DNA from: Jiangella alkaliphila
GTDB lineage: Bacteria; Actinomycetota; Actinomycetes; Jiangellales; Jiangellaceae
Direction: 5' to 3'
Assembly (NCBI RefSeq): GCF_900105925.1
Contig: NZ_LT629791.1
Location: forward strand, 5,054,001-5,118,000
Length of the DNA: 64,000 nucleotides
In this document: positions 1-8,437 of the stretch, one piece after another
How the letters are laid out: each line of letters opens with the position of its first letter
Position numbering within the stretch: the first letter of the stretch is position 1
Made by a program: the position numbers and the translations under genes
The notes under the pieces: model-generated
Seen by the model: the letters and a program-made list of their open reading frames with translations, nothing else
What the model was told of the DNA's origin: nothing
Databases searched by the model: none

Positions 1-1
1 G

Positions 2-325
2 ACGGTGGCGACGGTGCGGTGGACGGCCGACCAGATCCTGCGCCGGCTGTTCCCCGAGGGCGCGCAGACCGAGTGGGTCGATCCCACGGGGACGGTCCAG
101 CTGGCCGAGTTCCACGTCAGCAGCGGCTGGATCGGGCTCACCATCGACAGGCTGGAGGAGGCGTCCGGCGCCCGGGTCGCGTTCCTCACCCGCTACGGCG
201 AAGGCGTCCTGCCCACCGCCTCCACCGTCCTCCAGGACGGCGACCTCGTGCACGTCCTCGTCAACACCGAACGCATCGCCTACGTCGCGCAGGCGCTGGC
301 CAAGGACCCGGAGGTGGAGGTCTGA
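2..325 (+). CDS. ceoB: TrkA-type K+ uptake regulatory protein, 3' part (CeoB-like)
   Basis: The frame is open at the window edge and ends at TGA 323-325, so only the C-terminal ~107 residues are visible. They contain a TrkA-C (RCK-C) type domain: the stretch from 'LAEFHVSSGWIG' to 'LQDGDLVHVLV' has the usual beta-rich ligand-binding pattern. Such proteins are cytosolic gating subunits of Trk/Ktr potassium channels. The next gene starts inside its stop codon (TGATG, one-base overlap), so the two TrkA-like subunits are translationally coupled, as in the mycobacterial ceoBC pair. The Rossmann half lies outside the window. The family is clear; the symbol rests on gene order. Confidence 0.85.
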   Translation, partial: TVATVRWTADQILRRLFPEGAQTEWVDPTGTVQLAEFHVSSGWIGLTIDRLEEASGARVAFLTRYGEGVLPTASTVLQDGDLVHVLVNTERIAYVAQALAKDPEVEV

Positions 326-990
326 TGCGCGTCGCCATCGCCGGCGCCGGCAACGTCGGCCGCTCGATCGCGTCGGAGCTGCTGGCCAACGGCCACGACG
401 TGCTGCTCATCGACAAGGACACCAAGGCGATCAAGGCCGCCAGCGTGCCCGAGGCCGAGTGGCTGCTGGCCGACGCCTGCGAGCTGTCCATGCTCGAGGA
501 GGCGGCGCTGGACCGCTGCAACGTCGTCATCGCCGCCACCGGCGACGACAAGGTCAACCTCGTCGTGTCGCTGCTGGCCAAGACGGAGTTCGGGGTGCCG
601 CGCGTGGTGGCCCGGGTGAACCACCCGCGCAACGAGTGGATGTTCACCGAGTCCTGGGGCGTCGACGTGTCCGTCTCGACGCCGCGCATCATGAGCGCGC
701 TGGTCGAGGAGGCCGTGAGCGTCGGCGACCTCGTCCGGCTGTTCAGCTTCCGGCAGGGCGAGGCGAACCTCGTCGAGCTGACGCTGCCGCCCGACTCCCC
801 CATCGCCGGGACGGCGGTCGCGGACGTCGCCTGGCCGGTCGACACCTCGCTGGTCTCGATCATCCGCGGCAAGCACGTGCACAGCCCGCTGCCCGACCTG
901 CCGCTGGAGGCCGGCGACGAGCTGCTGTTCGTCGCCGCGCCGGAGCGGGAGCAGCAGCTCGAGGACCTGCTCTCGCCGCACGCCAACTAG
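325..990 (+). CDS. ceoC: TrkA family potassium uptake protein (CeoC-like)
   Basis: This 221-residue cytosolic RCK protein is the second half of a TrkA pair. Residues 4-12 form the nucleotide-binding start (GAGNVG at 7-12), with an acidic residue at the end of beta-2 (D30 in 'LLIDKD'), typical for NAD(H)/ATP binding. The TrkA-C half, from about residue 140, includes 'GDLVRLFSFRQGEANLVEL' and ends with 'LEAGDELLFVAA'. It should regulate a Trk/Ktr K+ channel. The start overlaps the stop of the upstream subunit by one base. It is convergent with the DUF3159 gene, with only 13 bp between the stops. A TrkH/KtrB-type channel lies at the far end of the window rather than next to this pair. Confidence 0.9.
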   Translation: MRVAIAGAGNVGRSIASELLANGHDVLLIDKDTKAIKAASVPEAEWLLADACELSMLEEAALDRCNVVIAATGDDKVNLVVSLLAKTEFGVPRVVARVNHPRNEWMFTESWGVDVSVSTPRIMSALVEEAVSVGDLVRLFSFRQGEANLVELTLPPDSPIAGTAVADVAWPVDTSLVSIIRGKHVHSPLPDLPLEAGDELLFVAAPEREQQLEDLLSPHAN

Positions 991-1003
991 CGCGCGGCGC
1001 GGC

Positions 1004-1723
1004 TCAGCTGTCGACGGGGTCCGGGTCGGGCTTGACCGCCGGGGCCAGCCGCTCCTGGTGGGCGCGGTAGGCCGGCCGGATGATCAGCCAGGACAGGTAC
1101 GCCACCAGCAGGAACAGCGGCCAGCTCATGACCAGCCGGGCGCCGGCCAGCCAGCCGATCTGCTCTTCGCCGGCGAGGTACAGCGGCACCTGCACCGCCA
1201 GCCGCAGCGCGAACATGCCCACCCACAGCAGGCTCGCCTGCGTGTAGGCGCGCAGCAGCGCGGGGTCCTTCCGCCAGGCCGTCCCCTGGCCGGTGACCAG
1301 CCCGACGAACACGCCGAGCAGCGGCCAGCGGACCACGATCGACACCAGGTACGCCAGCCCGTAGCCGACATTGATCAGCAGGCCGGGCAGGAACACGTCC
1401 TCGGCGCGCCCGGTGCGGTTGGCCATGAACGCGGCGAGGCCGACGCCGAGGAAGCCGGCGATGACGTTCTGCAGCGGCTCCTTGCGCAGCAACCGCACGA
1501 CGCCGAGCACGAGGCCGGAGGCCAGTGCGACCCACAGCGACAGTGTGAGGTCGCGACCCGCCGCGGTGTAGACGACGGTGAAGAGCGCCAGCGGCAGCCC
1601 GGCGTCGAGCAGGGCCGCCGGGCCGAGGACGTCCTTCGGGCGGAACCGCTCGTCCGAGGCGATGGCCTGGACCCAGCTCGGCCGGCCGGCGGGCTCGGGG
1701 GCGCCGGGATCGCTCTGACTCAT
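1004..1723 (-). CDS. DUF3159 family membrane protein
   Basis: The protein has 239 residues and several hydrophobic helices: 'LPLALFTVVYTAAG', 'LWVALASGLVLGVVRL', 'VIAGFLGVGLAAFMA', 'LINVGYGLAYLVSIVV' and a C-terminal 'LFLLVAYLSWLII'. This is the layout of the actinobacterial DUF3159 family of unknown function. The N-terminal ~40 residues are polar and the C-terminus is proline/aspartate rich. ATG at 1721-1723 is preceded by GGAGTGAG and starts one base after the stop of the OB-fold gene, so the two are probably translated from one message. The order matches the homologous mycobacterial block (Rv2693c-Rv2694c). No function can be assigned. Confidence 0.85.
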   Translation of the reverse strand: MSQSDPGAPEPAGRPSWVQAIASDERFRPKDVLGPAALLDAGLPLALFTVVYTAAGRDLTLSLWVALASGLVLGVVRLLRKEPLQNVIAGFLGVGLAAFMANRTGRAEDVFLPGLLINVGYGLAYLVSIVVRWPLLGVFVGLVTGQGTAWRKDPALLRAYTQASLLWVGMFALRLAVQVPLYLAGEEQIGWLAGARLVMSWPLFLLVAYLSWLIIRPAYRAHQERLAPAVKPDPDPVDS

Positions 1724-1724
1724 C

Positions 1725-2111
1725 TCACTCCATGCCTGCGGGCAGCAGCTCGTATCGCGGGTTGTACATGACCCTGCGGCCGTCGAGGGTGGCCACCCGT
1801 CCGGTCGCGACCAGCCGGCGTCCGCAGCTGATGCCGGCGATGCGCCGCCGGCCGAGCCAGACCAGTGTCACCGCACCGGATCCGTCGTACAAGTCGGCCT
1901 CGAGCGCCGGCGTGCCCACGCGCGGCTGCAGCGTGACCGACTGCAGCACGCCTCGGACGCGCGCCGTCGTGCGGTCCTCGACCCCGGCCAGCGGCTGACA
2001 GCCGGCCTCGCGCGCGTCGTCGCGCAGCTCCTCGGCCTCGACCTCCTCGTCGGAGGCGACCCAGCGGGTGATGGCACCCCAGAGCCCGCGCTTGCCCGTC
2101 TTCTCGTCCAC
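1725..2111 (-). CDS. OB-fold nucleic-acid-binding protein
   Basis: A 128-residue protein with a predicted OB-fold (tRNA_anti type) from about residue 50 to the end: 'ARVRGVLQSVTLQP', 'ALEADLYDGSGAVTLVWLGRR', 'LVATGRVATLDGRRVMYNPRYEL'. This is the single-stranded nucleic-acid-binding pattern also seen in RecG-like wedge domains. The first 45 residues are charged. The GTG start at 2109-2111 lies exactly six bases after a TAGTCT hexamer on the same strand, so the message is probably leaderless. It is coupled to the downstream DUF3159 gene. Function is unknown; conserved position next to dut and DUF3710 is the main context clue. Confidence 0.85.
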   Translation of the reverse strand: MDEKTGKRGLWGAITRWVASDEEVEAEELRDDAREAGCQPLAGVEDRTTARVRGVLQSVTLQPRVGTPALEADLYDGSGAVTLVWLGRRRIAGISCGRRLVATGRVATLDGRRVMYNPRYELLPAGME

Positions 2112-2117
2112 GTCTTA

Positions 2118-2123
2118 AGACTA
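2118..2123 (-). promoter_or_regulatory. -10-like hexamer TAGTCT for the OB-fold gene (leaderless)
   Basis: On the minus strand TAGTCT is followed by six bases and then the GTG at 2111. There is no Shine-Dalgarno sequence, so transcription probably starts at or within a base of the start codon. Confidence 0.6.
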
Positions 2124-2145
2124 GTCCGCCCGGCAAACGCGCAGC

Positions 2146-2871
2146 TCAGGCCTGTACGGGCTCGGACGGGTCGACCGGGCGGTTGCCCGGCGGCGGGTTC
2201 AGCACGATGACGTCGCCCGGCGCCATCGGCGACTGCCCGCGGACGACCACGGTGTCCTTGACCAGCGCGACGAACCGCTGGAACGTGGCGGCGTCGTTGG
2301 TGGCCTTGCCGAGGAACGTCGCGCGCAGCATCCAGCGCGGCCCGTCGATGGCCGACACACGCGACGGCTGCAGCACCTGCTTGCCGTCGGGCGCCTGCAC
2401 CGGGACGACCAGCCGCACCTCGGTGCCGAACGGCCCGGGCGCCTCGTCGGCCCGGCCGCCGCGGCGCTTGGCGTCCTGGGTGATCTGCAGCCGCGTCTGG
2501 CCCCACATGCCGGAGCTGCGCGGCGCGGCGACGGCGATCAGCTGCACCGCGGCGTCCTCGATGGCGAGGACGGCGCTGGTGGCGTTGCCGGTGCGCTGGT
2601 CGACCTGCAGCTGCAGCTTCATGCCGGGCGCGCCCTTGATCAGCAGGCCGCCGAGGTCGATGCGGCCCTTGCGGGCCTCGGCGAGGTCGACCTCGGACTC
2701 GTCGAGCGGGCCGTCGGTGCGGTCGCTCTTGGGCGACTCGCCGTCGTCCTCATCGGACGCGTCGCCGGACAGCGCCCCTGCCTCCGAACCGGACGCCGCC
2801 GAGGAGCCCTGCGTGGTCTCCTCGACCTCGGGCTCGTCCTCATCGCCGTCGCGGCGCCGCCGTCCCCACAC
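2146..2871 (-). CDS. DUF3710 domain-containing protein
   Basis: A 241-residue soluble protein. Residues 1-65 are very acidic and low-complexity (E/D/S rich). The rest, from 'GRIDLGGLLIKGAPGMKLQLQVDQ' to 'LNPPPGNRPVDP', is the DUF3710 domain found in nearly all actinobacteria. GTG at 2869-2871 begins 'WGRRRRDGDE', a basic patch typical of the family. It follows dut by 19 bp on the same strand, so a dut-DUF3710 operon is likely. Function is unknown; its constant neighbour is dUTPase. Confidence 0.88.
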   Translation of the reverse strand: MWGRRRRDGDEDEPEVEETTQGSSAASGSEAGALSGDASDEDDGESPKSDRTDGPLDESEVDLAEARKGRIDLGGLLIKGAPGMKLQLQVDQRTGNATSAVLAIEDAAVQLIAVAAPRSSGMWGQTRLQITQDAKRRGGRADEAPGPFGTEVRLVVPVQAPDGKQVLQPSRVSAIDGPRWMLRATFLGKATNDAATFQRFVALVKDTVVVRGQSPMAPGDVIVLNPPPGNRPVDPSEPVQA

Positions 2872-2890
2872 CCTGACCGTCCCCTTCGTC

Positions 2891-3376
2891 TCATCGACTG
2901 CCGGCGGTGTCGCCGGCCTGGCTTGCCGTGCCCGTCGATCCGTAGCCGCCGTCGCCCCGCGCCGAGCCGGGCAGCCGCTCCACCTCGTGGAACCGGGCCT
3001 GCTCGACGCGCTGGAGCACCAGCTGAGCGATCCGGTCGCCGCGCGCGAACACCGCCGGTTCCCGCAGGTCGTGGTTGACCAGTACCACCTTGATCTCGCC
3101 CCGGTAGCCCGCGTCGACCGTTCCCGGCGTGTTGACGATGCTGACCCCGAGCCGGTGCGCGAGGCCCGATCGTGGGTGGACGAATGCAGCGTATCCCGCG
3201 GGCAGGGCGATCGCGATGCCCGTCCCCACCATGGCCCGCTCCCCCGGCGCGATGGTGACGTCGCTGGTCGTGACGAGGTCGGCGCCGGCGTCGCCGGGGT
3301 GCGCGTAGCCCGGCAGCGGCACGTCCGGGTCCAGCCGGGTGATCAGGACGTCGACCGGACGGGTCTCGTTCGTCAC
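2891..3376 (-). CDS. dut: dUTP diphosphatase (dUTPase)
   Basis: Hydrolyses dUTP to dUMP and pyrophosphate, which keeps uracil out of DNA and supplies dTMP synthesis. All five motifs of the trimeric enzyme are visible in 161 residues: 'HPGDAGADL' (26-34), 'PRSGLA', '[11 protein letters not shown]' with the catalytic Asp and Tyr, 'RGDRIAQLV', and a C-terminal P-loop-like '[10 protein letters not shown]'. GTG at 3374-3376 was chosen because it overlaps the stop of the upstream thioesterase gene (GTGA) and begins the conserved fold directly. Thymidine kinase at 18541 is another enzyme of thymidylate supply in the window. Confidence 0.96.
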   Translation of the reverse strand: MTNETRPVDVLITRLDPDVPLPGYAHPGDAGADLVTTSDVTIAPGERAMVGTGIAIALPAGYAAFVHPRSGLAHRLGVSIVNTPGTVDAGYRGEIKVVLVNHDLREPAVFARGDRIAQLVLQRVEQARFHEVERLPGSARGDGGYGSTGTASQAGDTAGSR

Positions 3377-3936
3377 GGGTTCACCTCCGCGACCTTCGCG
3401 GCCGCCTGGGACAGCTCCGACGCGGCCACCGGGCGGCCGTGGTCGGTGAAATGGGTCGGCGGGACGACGACGAAGACGGCCGACGCGGTGACGCTGACCG
3501 GGCCGTCGGGCGCGTTCTCGCGGCCGACGGCGGACATGAAGATCTTGCGGCCCTCGCCGCGGTCGACCGCGGCGCCGATGTGCAGCGTCGTGCCGACCGG
3601 GACCGGACGGCGGTAGCTGGTCTCCAGGTGGCCGGTGACGGCCGGCTTGCCGATCAGCCAGATCAGCGAGCCGAGCACCTCGTCGAAGGCCAGCGACAGG
3701 ATGCCGCCGTGCGCCAGCCCGGGCGCGCCCTGGTGGTCGTCGGTGACGGTGAACGTTCCGGCCACGGTGAGGCCCTCGCCCGCGACGACGGTGACGTGCA
3801 GCCCCGTCGGGTGGTCCGGGCCGCAGCCGACGCACATGCGGTAGTGCGAGGCGATGGTGCTGCCGGGCGCCGGCGCGTCGGGATGCCGCTGGATCTCGCC
3901 GGTGGGAGGCGGCTCCCCGTGCTGCCGTTCGGTCAC
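3373..3936 (-). CDS. PaaI-like hotdog-fold thioesterase
   Basis: A 187-residue hotdog-fold protein. '[15 protein letters not shown]' is followed by the catalytic-helix region '[18 protein letters not shown]' and '[18 protein letters not shown]', the PaaI/4HBT pattern. Members hydrolyse acyl-CoA thioesters; the substrate here is unknown. GTG at 3934-3936 was chosen: '[10 protein letters not shown]' avoids an upstream stretch unlike the family, and TAGGGT lies 8 bp before it. The stop overlaps the dut start (GTGA). DUF3093 is transcribed divergently 51 bp away. Confidence 0.85.
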   Translation of the reverse strand: MTERQHGEPPPTGEIQRHPDAPAPGSTIASHYRMCVGCGPDHPTGLHVTVVAGEGLTVAGTFTVTDDHQGAPGLAHGGILSLAFDEVLGSLIWLIGKPAVTGHLETSYRRPVPVGTTLHIGAAVDRGEGRKIFMSAVGRENAPDGPVSVTASAVFVVVPPTHFTDHGRPVAASELSQAAAKVAEVNP

Positions 3937-3944
3937 GATCGACG

Positions 3945-3950
3945 ACCCTA
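3945..3950 (-). promoter_or_regulatory. -10-like hexamer TAGGGT for the thioesterase-dut transcript
   Basis: Minus-strand TAGGGT lies eight bases before GTG 3936. The leader would be zero to two bases. Confidence 0.45.
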
Positions 3951-3975
3951 CCCGCTCGGCTCCGGCGAACCGTGG

Positions 3976-3981
3976 CAGTCT
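3976..3981 (+). promoter_or_regulatory. -10-like hexamer CAGTCT for DUF3093 (leaderless)
   Basis: CAGTCT, six bases, then GTG 3988. No Shine-Dalgarno sequence is present. It shares a 51-bp divergent promoter region with the thioesterase gene. Confidence 0.5.
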
Positions 3982-3987
3982 GCAACA

Positions 3988-4446
3988 GTGACCCATTACC
4001 GCGAACGCCTGGTGGTGCCGGCTCGATGGTGGCTGCTGCTGGCCGGTCTGGCCGCGTCGGCGTGGCTGGTCTACCACCAGGCCTACGGCTGGGGAGTGTC
4101 GCTGCCGGTGGCCGGCGGGGTGTTCGCGCTCGGGGGGGTCGCGCTGCTCGCGTACGGCCGGCTGGCCATCGCCGTCGGGGCGGACGGTGTCAGCGTCGGG
4201 CGGGCCCGGCTGCCGCTGACGGCGCTCGGCTCGGCCGAGGCGCTCACCGGCGAGGACGCGCGTGAGGCCCGTGGCCCCGGCCTCGACCGCCGCGCCTATG
4301 TGGCGATCCGCGGGTACGTGCCGGGGGTCGTGCGTATCGGGGTCGACGACGCCGCCGACCCCACTCCTTACTGGCTGGTGTCGACGCGCCGCCCCGAGCG
4401 GCTCGTGGCCGAGCTCGAGGCGGCGCGTCAGACCGCCGGCCGGTGA
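3988..4446 (+). CDS. DUF3093 family membrane protein
   Basis: A 152-residue protein with two adjacent N-terminal transmembrane segments (about residues 12-28 and 35-56: '[16 protein letters not shown]', '[17 protein letters not shown]') and a cytosolic beta-rich part. The ending '[18 protein letters not shown]' is the hallmark of DUF3093. GTG 3988-3990 matches the short polar N-terminus of the family and lies six bases after a -10-like CAGTCT. It is convergent with DUF4193. Function is unknown. Confidence 0.85.
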   Translation: MTHYRERLVVPARWWLLLAGLAASAWLVYHQAYGWGVSLPVAGGVFALGGVALLAYGRLAIAVGADGVSVGRARLPLTALGSAEALTGEDAREARGPGLDRRAYVAIRGYVPGVVRIGVDDAADPTPYWLVSTRRPERLVAELEAARQTAGR

Positions 4447-4461
4447 GGGGTTCGGAGGGGC

Positions 4462-4761
4462 TCAGGCCGCGCAGTCGCGGCAGATGAGCATCCCGTCCTT
4501 CTCCTTCGCCAGCTGGCTGCGGTGGTGCACCAGGAAGCACTGCGAGCAGGTGAACTCGTCAGCCTGCCGCGGCAGCACTCGGACCGCCAGCTCCTCGTTC
4601 GACAGATCCGCTCCTGGGAGCTCCATGGACTCGTTCAGGTCGGACTCGTCGACGTCGACGATGCCGGACGACTTGTCCATACGCCGGTTCTTGAGTTCCT
4701 CCAGCGAGTCCTCGGACAGATCGTCGTCGGTCTTGCGTGGCGCGTCGTAGTCGGTTGCCAT
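4462..4761 (-). CDS. DUF4193 zinc-ribbon protein
   Basis: A 99-residue acidic protein that starts 'MATDYDAPRK', the invariant start of this actinobacterial family. A four-cysteine zinc ribbon is visible: C72-x2-C75 ('TCSQC') and C94-x2-C97 ('CRDC'). GGGGGAA lies upstream of the ATG on the minus strand. The mycobacterial homologue is Rv2699c, in the same neighbourhood. The role is unknown; a small regulatory or RNA-polymerase-associated protein is possible but not shown by the sequence. Confidence 0.9.
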   Translation of the reverse strand: MATDYDAPRKTDDDLSEDSLEELKNRRMDKSSGIVDVDESDLNESMELPGADLSNEELAVRVLPRQADEFTCSQCFLVHHRSQLAKEKDGMLICRDCAA

Positions 4762-5032
4762 TGATCTATTCCCCCTCACTGGGCGCGTCGTGAATGACTG
4801 TGGCGGGGTCGGTTTGGACTCCGTGCCCCTCCGTAACGCACGACGGCCCGCGGTTGTGCCCGCTCCGAGCGGGAGATTCTGCCTGATGCGATACCCCGTT
4901 GGCACGCCACCCCACACTGTGGGAATTCGTGTCGTCCTTTGGACCGACCGTTCAGACCGTCCTCGGGGACGAGGGATGCCAGGATTCCAGGCGAGAGGCT
5001 GTCATCGGATCGTACGCACCGAGAGGACGCAC

Positions 5033-5995
5033 ATGCTCGAGCTCGACCGGCTGTCCCGCCGCTATGGCGACGTCGTGGCCCTCGACGATCTCTCGTTTAC
5101 GGTCCGACCAGGGCAGATGTACGGATTCGTCGGCACCAACGGCGCCGGCAAGACCACCGCCATGCGCATCGTCCTGGGGGTTCTCGAACCCGACAGCGGC
5201 GAGGTCCGGTGGAACGGTACGCCCCTCGATCAGGGCATCCGGCGTGAGTTCGGTTACATGCCGGAAGAGCGCGGTTTGTACCCGAAGATGCAGGTACACG
5301 AGCATCTGGTGTATCTCGCCCGGCTGCACGGTGTGTCAGGCATCACAGCCGCGAAGGCCGCATCGGACCTGCTGGAGGCGCTCGCTCTGAGCGAACGTGC
5401 CTCAGATCGGGTCGAATCGCTCTCACTCGGGAACCAGCAGCGGGTCCAGCTGGCCGCCGCGCTCGTGCACGAGCCCACCGTCATGGTCCTCGACGAGCCG
5501 TTCAGCGGCCTCGACCCGATGGGCGTCGACTCCATGGCCGCCGTGCTGCGCGCCCGGGTCGACGCCGGCGCCTCCGTCGTCTTCTCCAGCCACCAGCTCG
5601 AGCTGGTCGAACGTCTCTGCGACGCCGTCGGCATCATCCGGGCCGGGCGGCTGGTCGCCGACGGCAGCGTCGACGACCTGCGCGGGACCGCCGCGCGCCG
5701 CTACCGGCTCGACGTCGGCGCGCAGCCCGGCTGGACGGCGTCGCTGACGGCCGCGGTGCCCGGCCTGACCCTCGTCGACGACGGCGACCGGTCCGCCGTG
5801 GTCGAGCTGCCACCGTCCGCCGACGACCAGACCCTGCTCGACGCCGCCCGCGCCCTGGGCCCGGTCCACCAGTTCACGCCGGTGCGCCCGACGCTCGCCG
5901 AGCTGTTCCGTTCCGTCGTCGCCGACCCTCCGGCCGAGCCGCCGGTGCCGCCGTCCGTGCCGCCGTCCGGACCCGAGAAGGTCGAGGCCGCCTGA
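5033..5995 (+). CDS. ABC exporter ATP-binding protein (NatA-like)
   Basis: A 320-residue ATPase. Walker A is GTNGAGKT (34-41), the signature LSLGNQ (130-135) is a variant of LSGGQ, Walker B ends in D154-E155, then 'SGLDP' and the switch His in 'SSHQLEL'. After the ATPase domain, a ~90-residue C-terminal region ends in a Pro-rich tail, as in NatA/CcmA-type exporters. ATG at 5033 begins the canonical 'LELDRLSRRYGDVVALDDLSF'. The permease gene starts in the stop codon (TGATG). The first ~400 bases and the upstream intergenic DNA look less GC-rich than neighbouring genes. Confidence 0.92.
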   Translation: MLELDRLSRRYGDVVALDDLSFTVRPGQMYGFVGTNGAGKTTAMRIVLGVLEPDSGEVRWNGTPLDQGIRREFGYMPEERGLYPKMQVHEHLVYLARLHGVSGITAAKAASDLLEALALSERASDRVESLSLGNQQRVQLAAALVHEPTVMVLDEPFSGLDPMGVDSMAAVLRARVDAGASVVFSSHQLELVERLCDAVGIIRAGRLVADGSVDDLRGTAARRYRLDVGAQPGWTASLTAAVPGLTLVDDGDRSAVVELPPSADDQTLLDAARALGPVHQFTPVRPTLAELFRSVVADPPAEPPVPPSVPPSGPEKVEAA

Positions 5996-7188
5996 TGCGC
6001 GCACTGTCGTTCCGCGAGGCCGCCACGCTGGTCGCCCGGCGTGAGTTCGGGCAGCGCATCCGCGAGCGGTCGTTCTTCATCTCGCTGCTCATCACGCTCG
6101 GCATCATCGCCGTGGTCGTCCTGCTGCCGCGGTTCACCGACTTCGGCACCGGCAGCTACGACGTCGCGCTGGTCGGCGAGCCGGCCGGCCTGCAGGATGC
6201 CGTCTCGCGTCAGGCCGAGATCTCCGACGTCGAGGTGAGCTTCCGGTCGGTGTCCGACGCGTCCGAGGCCGAGCAGGCCGTCCGTGACGGTGACATCGAC
6301 GCCTACGTCGACGGTGACAACGTCGTCGTCGACCAGTCGCTCGACAGCTCGCTGCGCGCCGTCCTCGACAACGCGTACAGCCAGGTCGAGGGCGCGCGGG
6401 CGCTGGAGTCGGCCGGCATCGACCCTGCCGAGGTGTCCGCCGCCCTGACGTCGGCGACCCTCGAGACGGTGACGCTCGACCCCGACGCCGACGAGCGCGA
6501 GGCCCGCGGCGTCATCGCCTTCTTCGGGACCATCGTGCTGTTCGGCCAGCTCATCACCTACTCCATGTGGGTCGCCATGGGCGTCGTCGAAGAGAAGTCC
6601 AGCCGCGTCGTCGAGGTCATCCTCGCGACGATCCCTGCGCGGGCGCTGCTGGCCGGCAAGATCATCGGCATCGGGCTGCTCGGGCTGGTCCAGCTGGCCC
6701 TGATCGGCGGGCTGGGGCTGGGGCTCGCGTCCGCACTGGGCGCGGTGGACCTCAGCGGGCCGATGATCACGCCCGTCCTGACCGCCCTCGGCTGGTTCGT
6801 CCTCGGCTTCGCCGCGTACGCCTCCCTGTCCGCGGCCGCGGCCGCCCGCATCTCGCGGCAGGAGGACCTGCAGAACGTCACCACGCCGGTGAACACGCTG
6901 ATGATGGTGTCGTACTTCGGCGCGTTCTACGTGTTCCTGAACCAGGACGCTCCGGCCGCGGCAGTATTGAGCGTGGTGCCGCCGTTCAGCGCGCTGATCA
7001 TGCCGTTGCGGATGGCTCGCGGCGACGCGGCCGCCTGGGAGATCGGGCTGGCGCTGGGCCTGATGGTCGGGCTGATCGCGATCCTGGTGGTGCTGGCGGC
7101 GCGGGTGTACGAAGGGGCGGTGCTCCGGATGGGCGCCAAGGTGTCACTGAAGGACGCCTGGGCCGCCCGCCGCCGGGCTGGTGCTTGA
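5995..7188 (+). CDS. ABC-2 type exporter permease (NatB-like)
   Basis: A 397-residue membrane protein. One N-terminal helix (about 29-44, 'SLLITLGIIAVVVLLP') is followed by a ~120-residue extracytoplasmic domain and then five or six helices starting 'GVIAFFGTIVLFGQLITYSMWVAMGVVEEKSSRVVEVIL'. 'VEEKSSRVVEVIL' is the conserved ABC-2/NatB cytosolic motif. It pairs with the ATPase gene directly upstream (one-base overlap). The transported substrate is unknown; NatB homologues export Na+ or drugs. Confidence 0.9.
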   Translation: MRALSFREAATLVARREFGQRIRERSFFISLLITLGIIAVVVLLPRFTDFGTGSYDVALVGEPAGLQDAVSRQAEISDVEVSFRSVSDASEAEQAVRDGDIDAYVDGDNVVVDQSLDSSLRAVLDNAYSQVEGARALESAGIDPAEVSAALTSATLETVTLDPDADEREARGVIAFFGTIVLFGQLITYSMWVAMGVVEEKSSRVVEVILATIPARALLAGKIIGIGLLGLVQLALIGGLGLGLASALGAVDLSGPMITPVLTALGWFVLGFAAYASLSAAAAARISRQEDLQNVTTPVNTLMMVSYFGAFYVFLNQDAPAAAVLSVVPPFSALIMPLRMARGDAAAWEIGLALGLMVGLIAILVVLAARVYEGAVLRMGAKVSLKDAWAARRRAGA

Positions 7189-7613
7189 CCGTTGGCCGTG
7201 GGTTTGCCGAGTTGGCCGTCGCCCCTGCCGCCCGTTCTTGGGCCGCAGGGGGACGGGGAAGAACTGGGCACGCCTCGATCTCGGTAGGCCGGTGGATGCT
7301 CAGGGAACCGGCGGATGCTCGAATTTCCGGCGAGTGCGGGCCAGATCCGGGCAGCACGCGTCGGAATTTCGAGTACCAGCCCGTTTCACCAGCACGACCC
7401 CCGATAGCGCCTGTTGCGGAATGGCGTGCGGTGCGGGCGTTGCCGATGAATCTTCGGCGGCCGCCGTTCTCGCCGCGACCCTCGATCGCCTTGGCTAGCC
7501 AGGCCGGCGGCGCGTGATGTGGGCAGGAAGATCTCCGGCTCCGGCGCGACGACAGCCGAAAGCGCAGCAGGCTCGATAGGTGGTTGGATCATTGATGATC
7601 ATGGGGGCGGCGG
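7189..7613 (+). other. Intergenic region without a convincing gene (425 bp)
   Basis: No frame here has a plausible start, codon bias and family match. It holds two direct copies of CCGG(T/C)GGATGCTC (7289-7301 and 7308-7320, period 19), and an inverted pair around AATT (7318-7329 with 7362-7373, one mismatch). Near the end there is a GATCATTGATGATC-like stretch. These may be remnants of a mobile repeat or of an old regulatory region. Both flanking genes end here (convergent), so no promoter is needed. Confidence 0.4.
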
Positions 7614-8417
7614 TCAGTCGTGGTCGGCGCCGAGGCGTTCGAGGAGGGCGGTCAGTTCGGCGGCCACACCGGGCGTCGCCGCCATCGCGAGGTCGTTGCC
7701 CGCAGGGGCGCCGTGCAGCCCACCGACCACGGCGCCGGCCTCGGCGGCGATGAGGCCGCCGGCGGCGAGGTCCCAGGGGTTGAGGCCGCGTTCGTAGTAG
7801 GCGTCCAGCCGGCCCGACGCCACGGCACACAGGTCCAGTGCCGCCGCGCCCGCCCGGCGGATGTCGCGGACGATCGGCACGATCTCCAGCAGCACGGCCG
7901 CCTGCCGCGACCGCCGCGCCGCGTCGTAGCCGAAACCGGTCCCGACCAGCGCCAACGACAGCGACGTACAGGCCGACACCCGCACCGGGCGCCCGTCCAG
8001 CAGCGCCCCGCCGCCGAGCACCGCCGTCCACGTCTCGCCGCTCGCCGGGTTGTGCACCACACCCGCCCGCACGACGCCGTCGACCTGGGCGGCGATGGAG
8101 ACGGCGTACTGCGGGATGCCGTACAGGTAGTTGACGGTGCCGTCGATCGGGTCGACCACCCAGTCGACGCCGGTCGAGCCGAGCACGACGCCGTCCTCCT
8201 CGCCGACGAAGCCGTCGTCGGGGCGGGCGGCGAACAGGCGGGACCGGATCAGCGCCTCGGCGGCGGTGTCGGACTCGGTGACGACGTCGGTGGGCGTCGA
8301 CTTGGTGCCGGCGACGGCCATCCGCTCCACCGCCTCGCGCCGGTCCCGGACCAGGTCACCGGCCTCGCGGGCGGTCTTCTCGGCCAGGGTGAGCAGGTCG
8401 GCGGGGTCGGCCGTCAC
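7614..8417 (-). CDS. Inositol monophosphatase family protein
   Basis: A 267-residue Mg2+-dependent phosphatase. The metal-binding motifs are present: GEED at 72-75, DPIDGT at 89-94 followed by 'VNYLYGIPQYAVSIA', and a C-terminal 'WDLAAGGLIAAEAGA'. It probably hydrolyses inositol-1-phosphate or a related sugar phosphate. GTG at 8415-8417 was chosen because GGAGG lies eight bases upstream and it begins the first helix of the fold. It lies 20 bp downstream of the ferrochelatase gene on the same strand. The mycobacterial homologue SuhB is encoded in the same conserved block. Confidence 0.92.
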   Translation of the reverse strand: MTADPADLLTLAEKTAREAGDLVRDRREAVERMAVAGTKSTPTDVVTESDTAAEALIRSRLFAARPDDGFVGEEDGVVLGSTGVDWVVDPIDGTVNYLYGIPQYAVSIAAQVDGVVRAGVVHNPASGETWTAVLGGGALLDGRPVRVSACTSLSLALVGTGFGYDAARRSRQAAVLLEIVPIVRDIRRAGAAALDLCAVASGRLDAYYERGLNPWDLAAGGLIAAEAGAVVGGLHGAPAGNDLAMAATPGVAAELTALLERLGADHD

Positions 8418-8437
8418 GGCGAATCCTCCAGGAGCGG

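Noticed and set aside
7181..7498. Small open frame in the 425-bp gap after the ABC exporter
   Set aside because: It starts inside the permease gene, has no Shine-Dalgarno and no recognisable sequence; it looks like chance.
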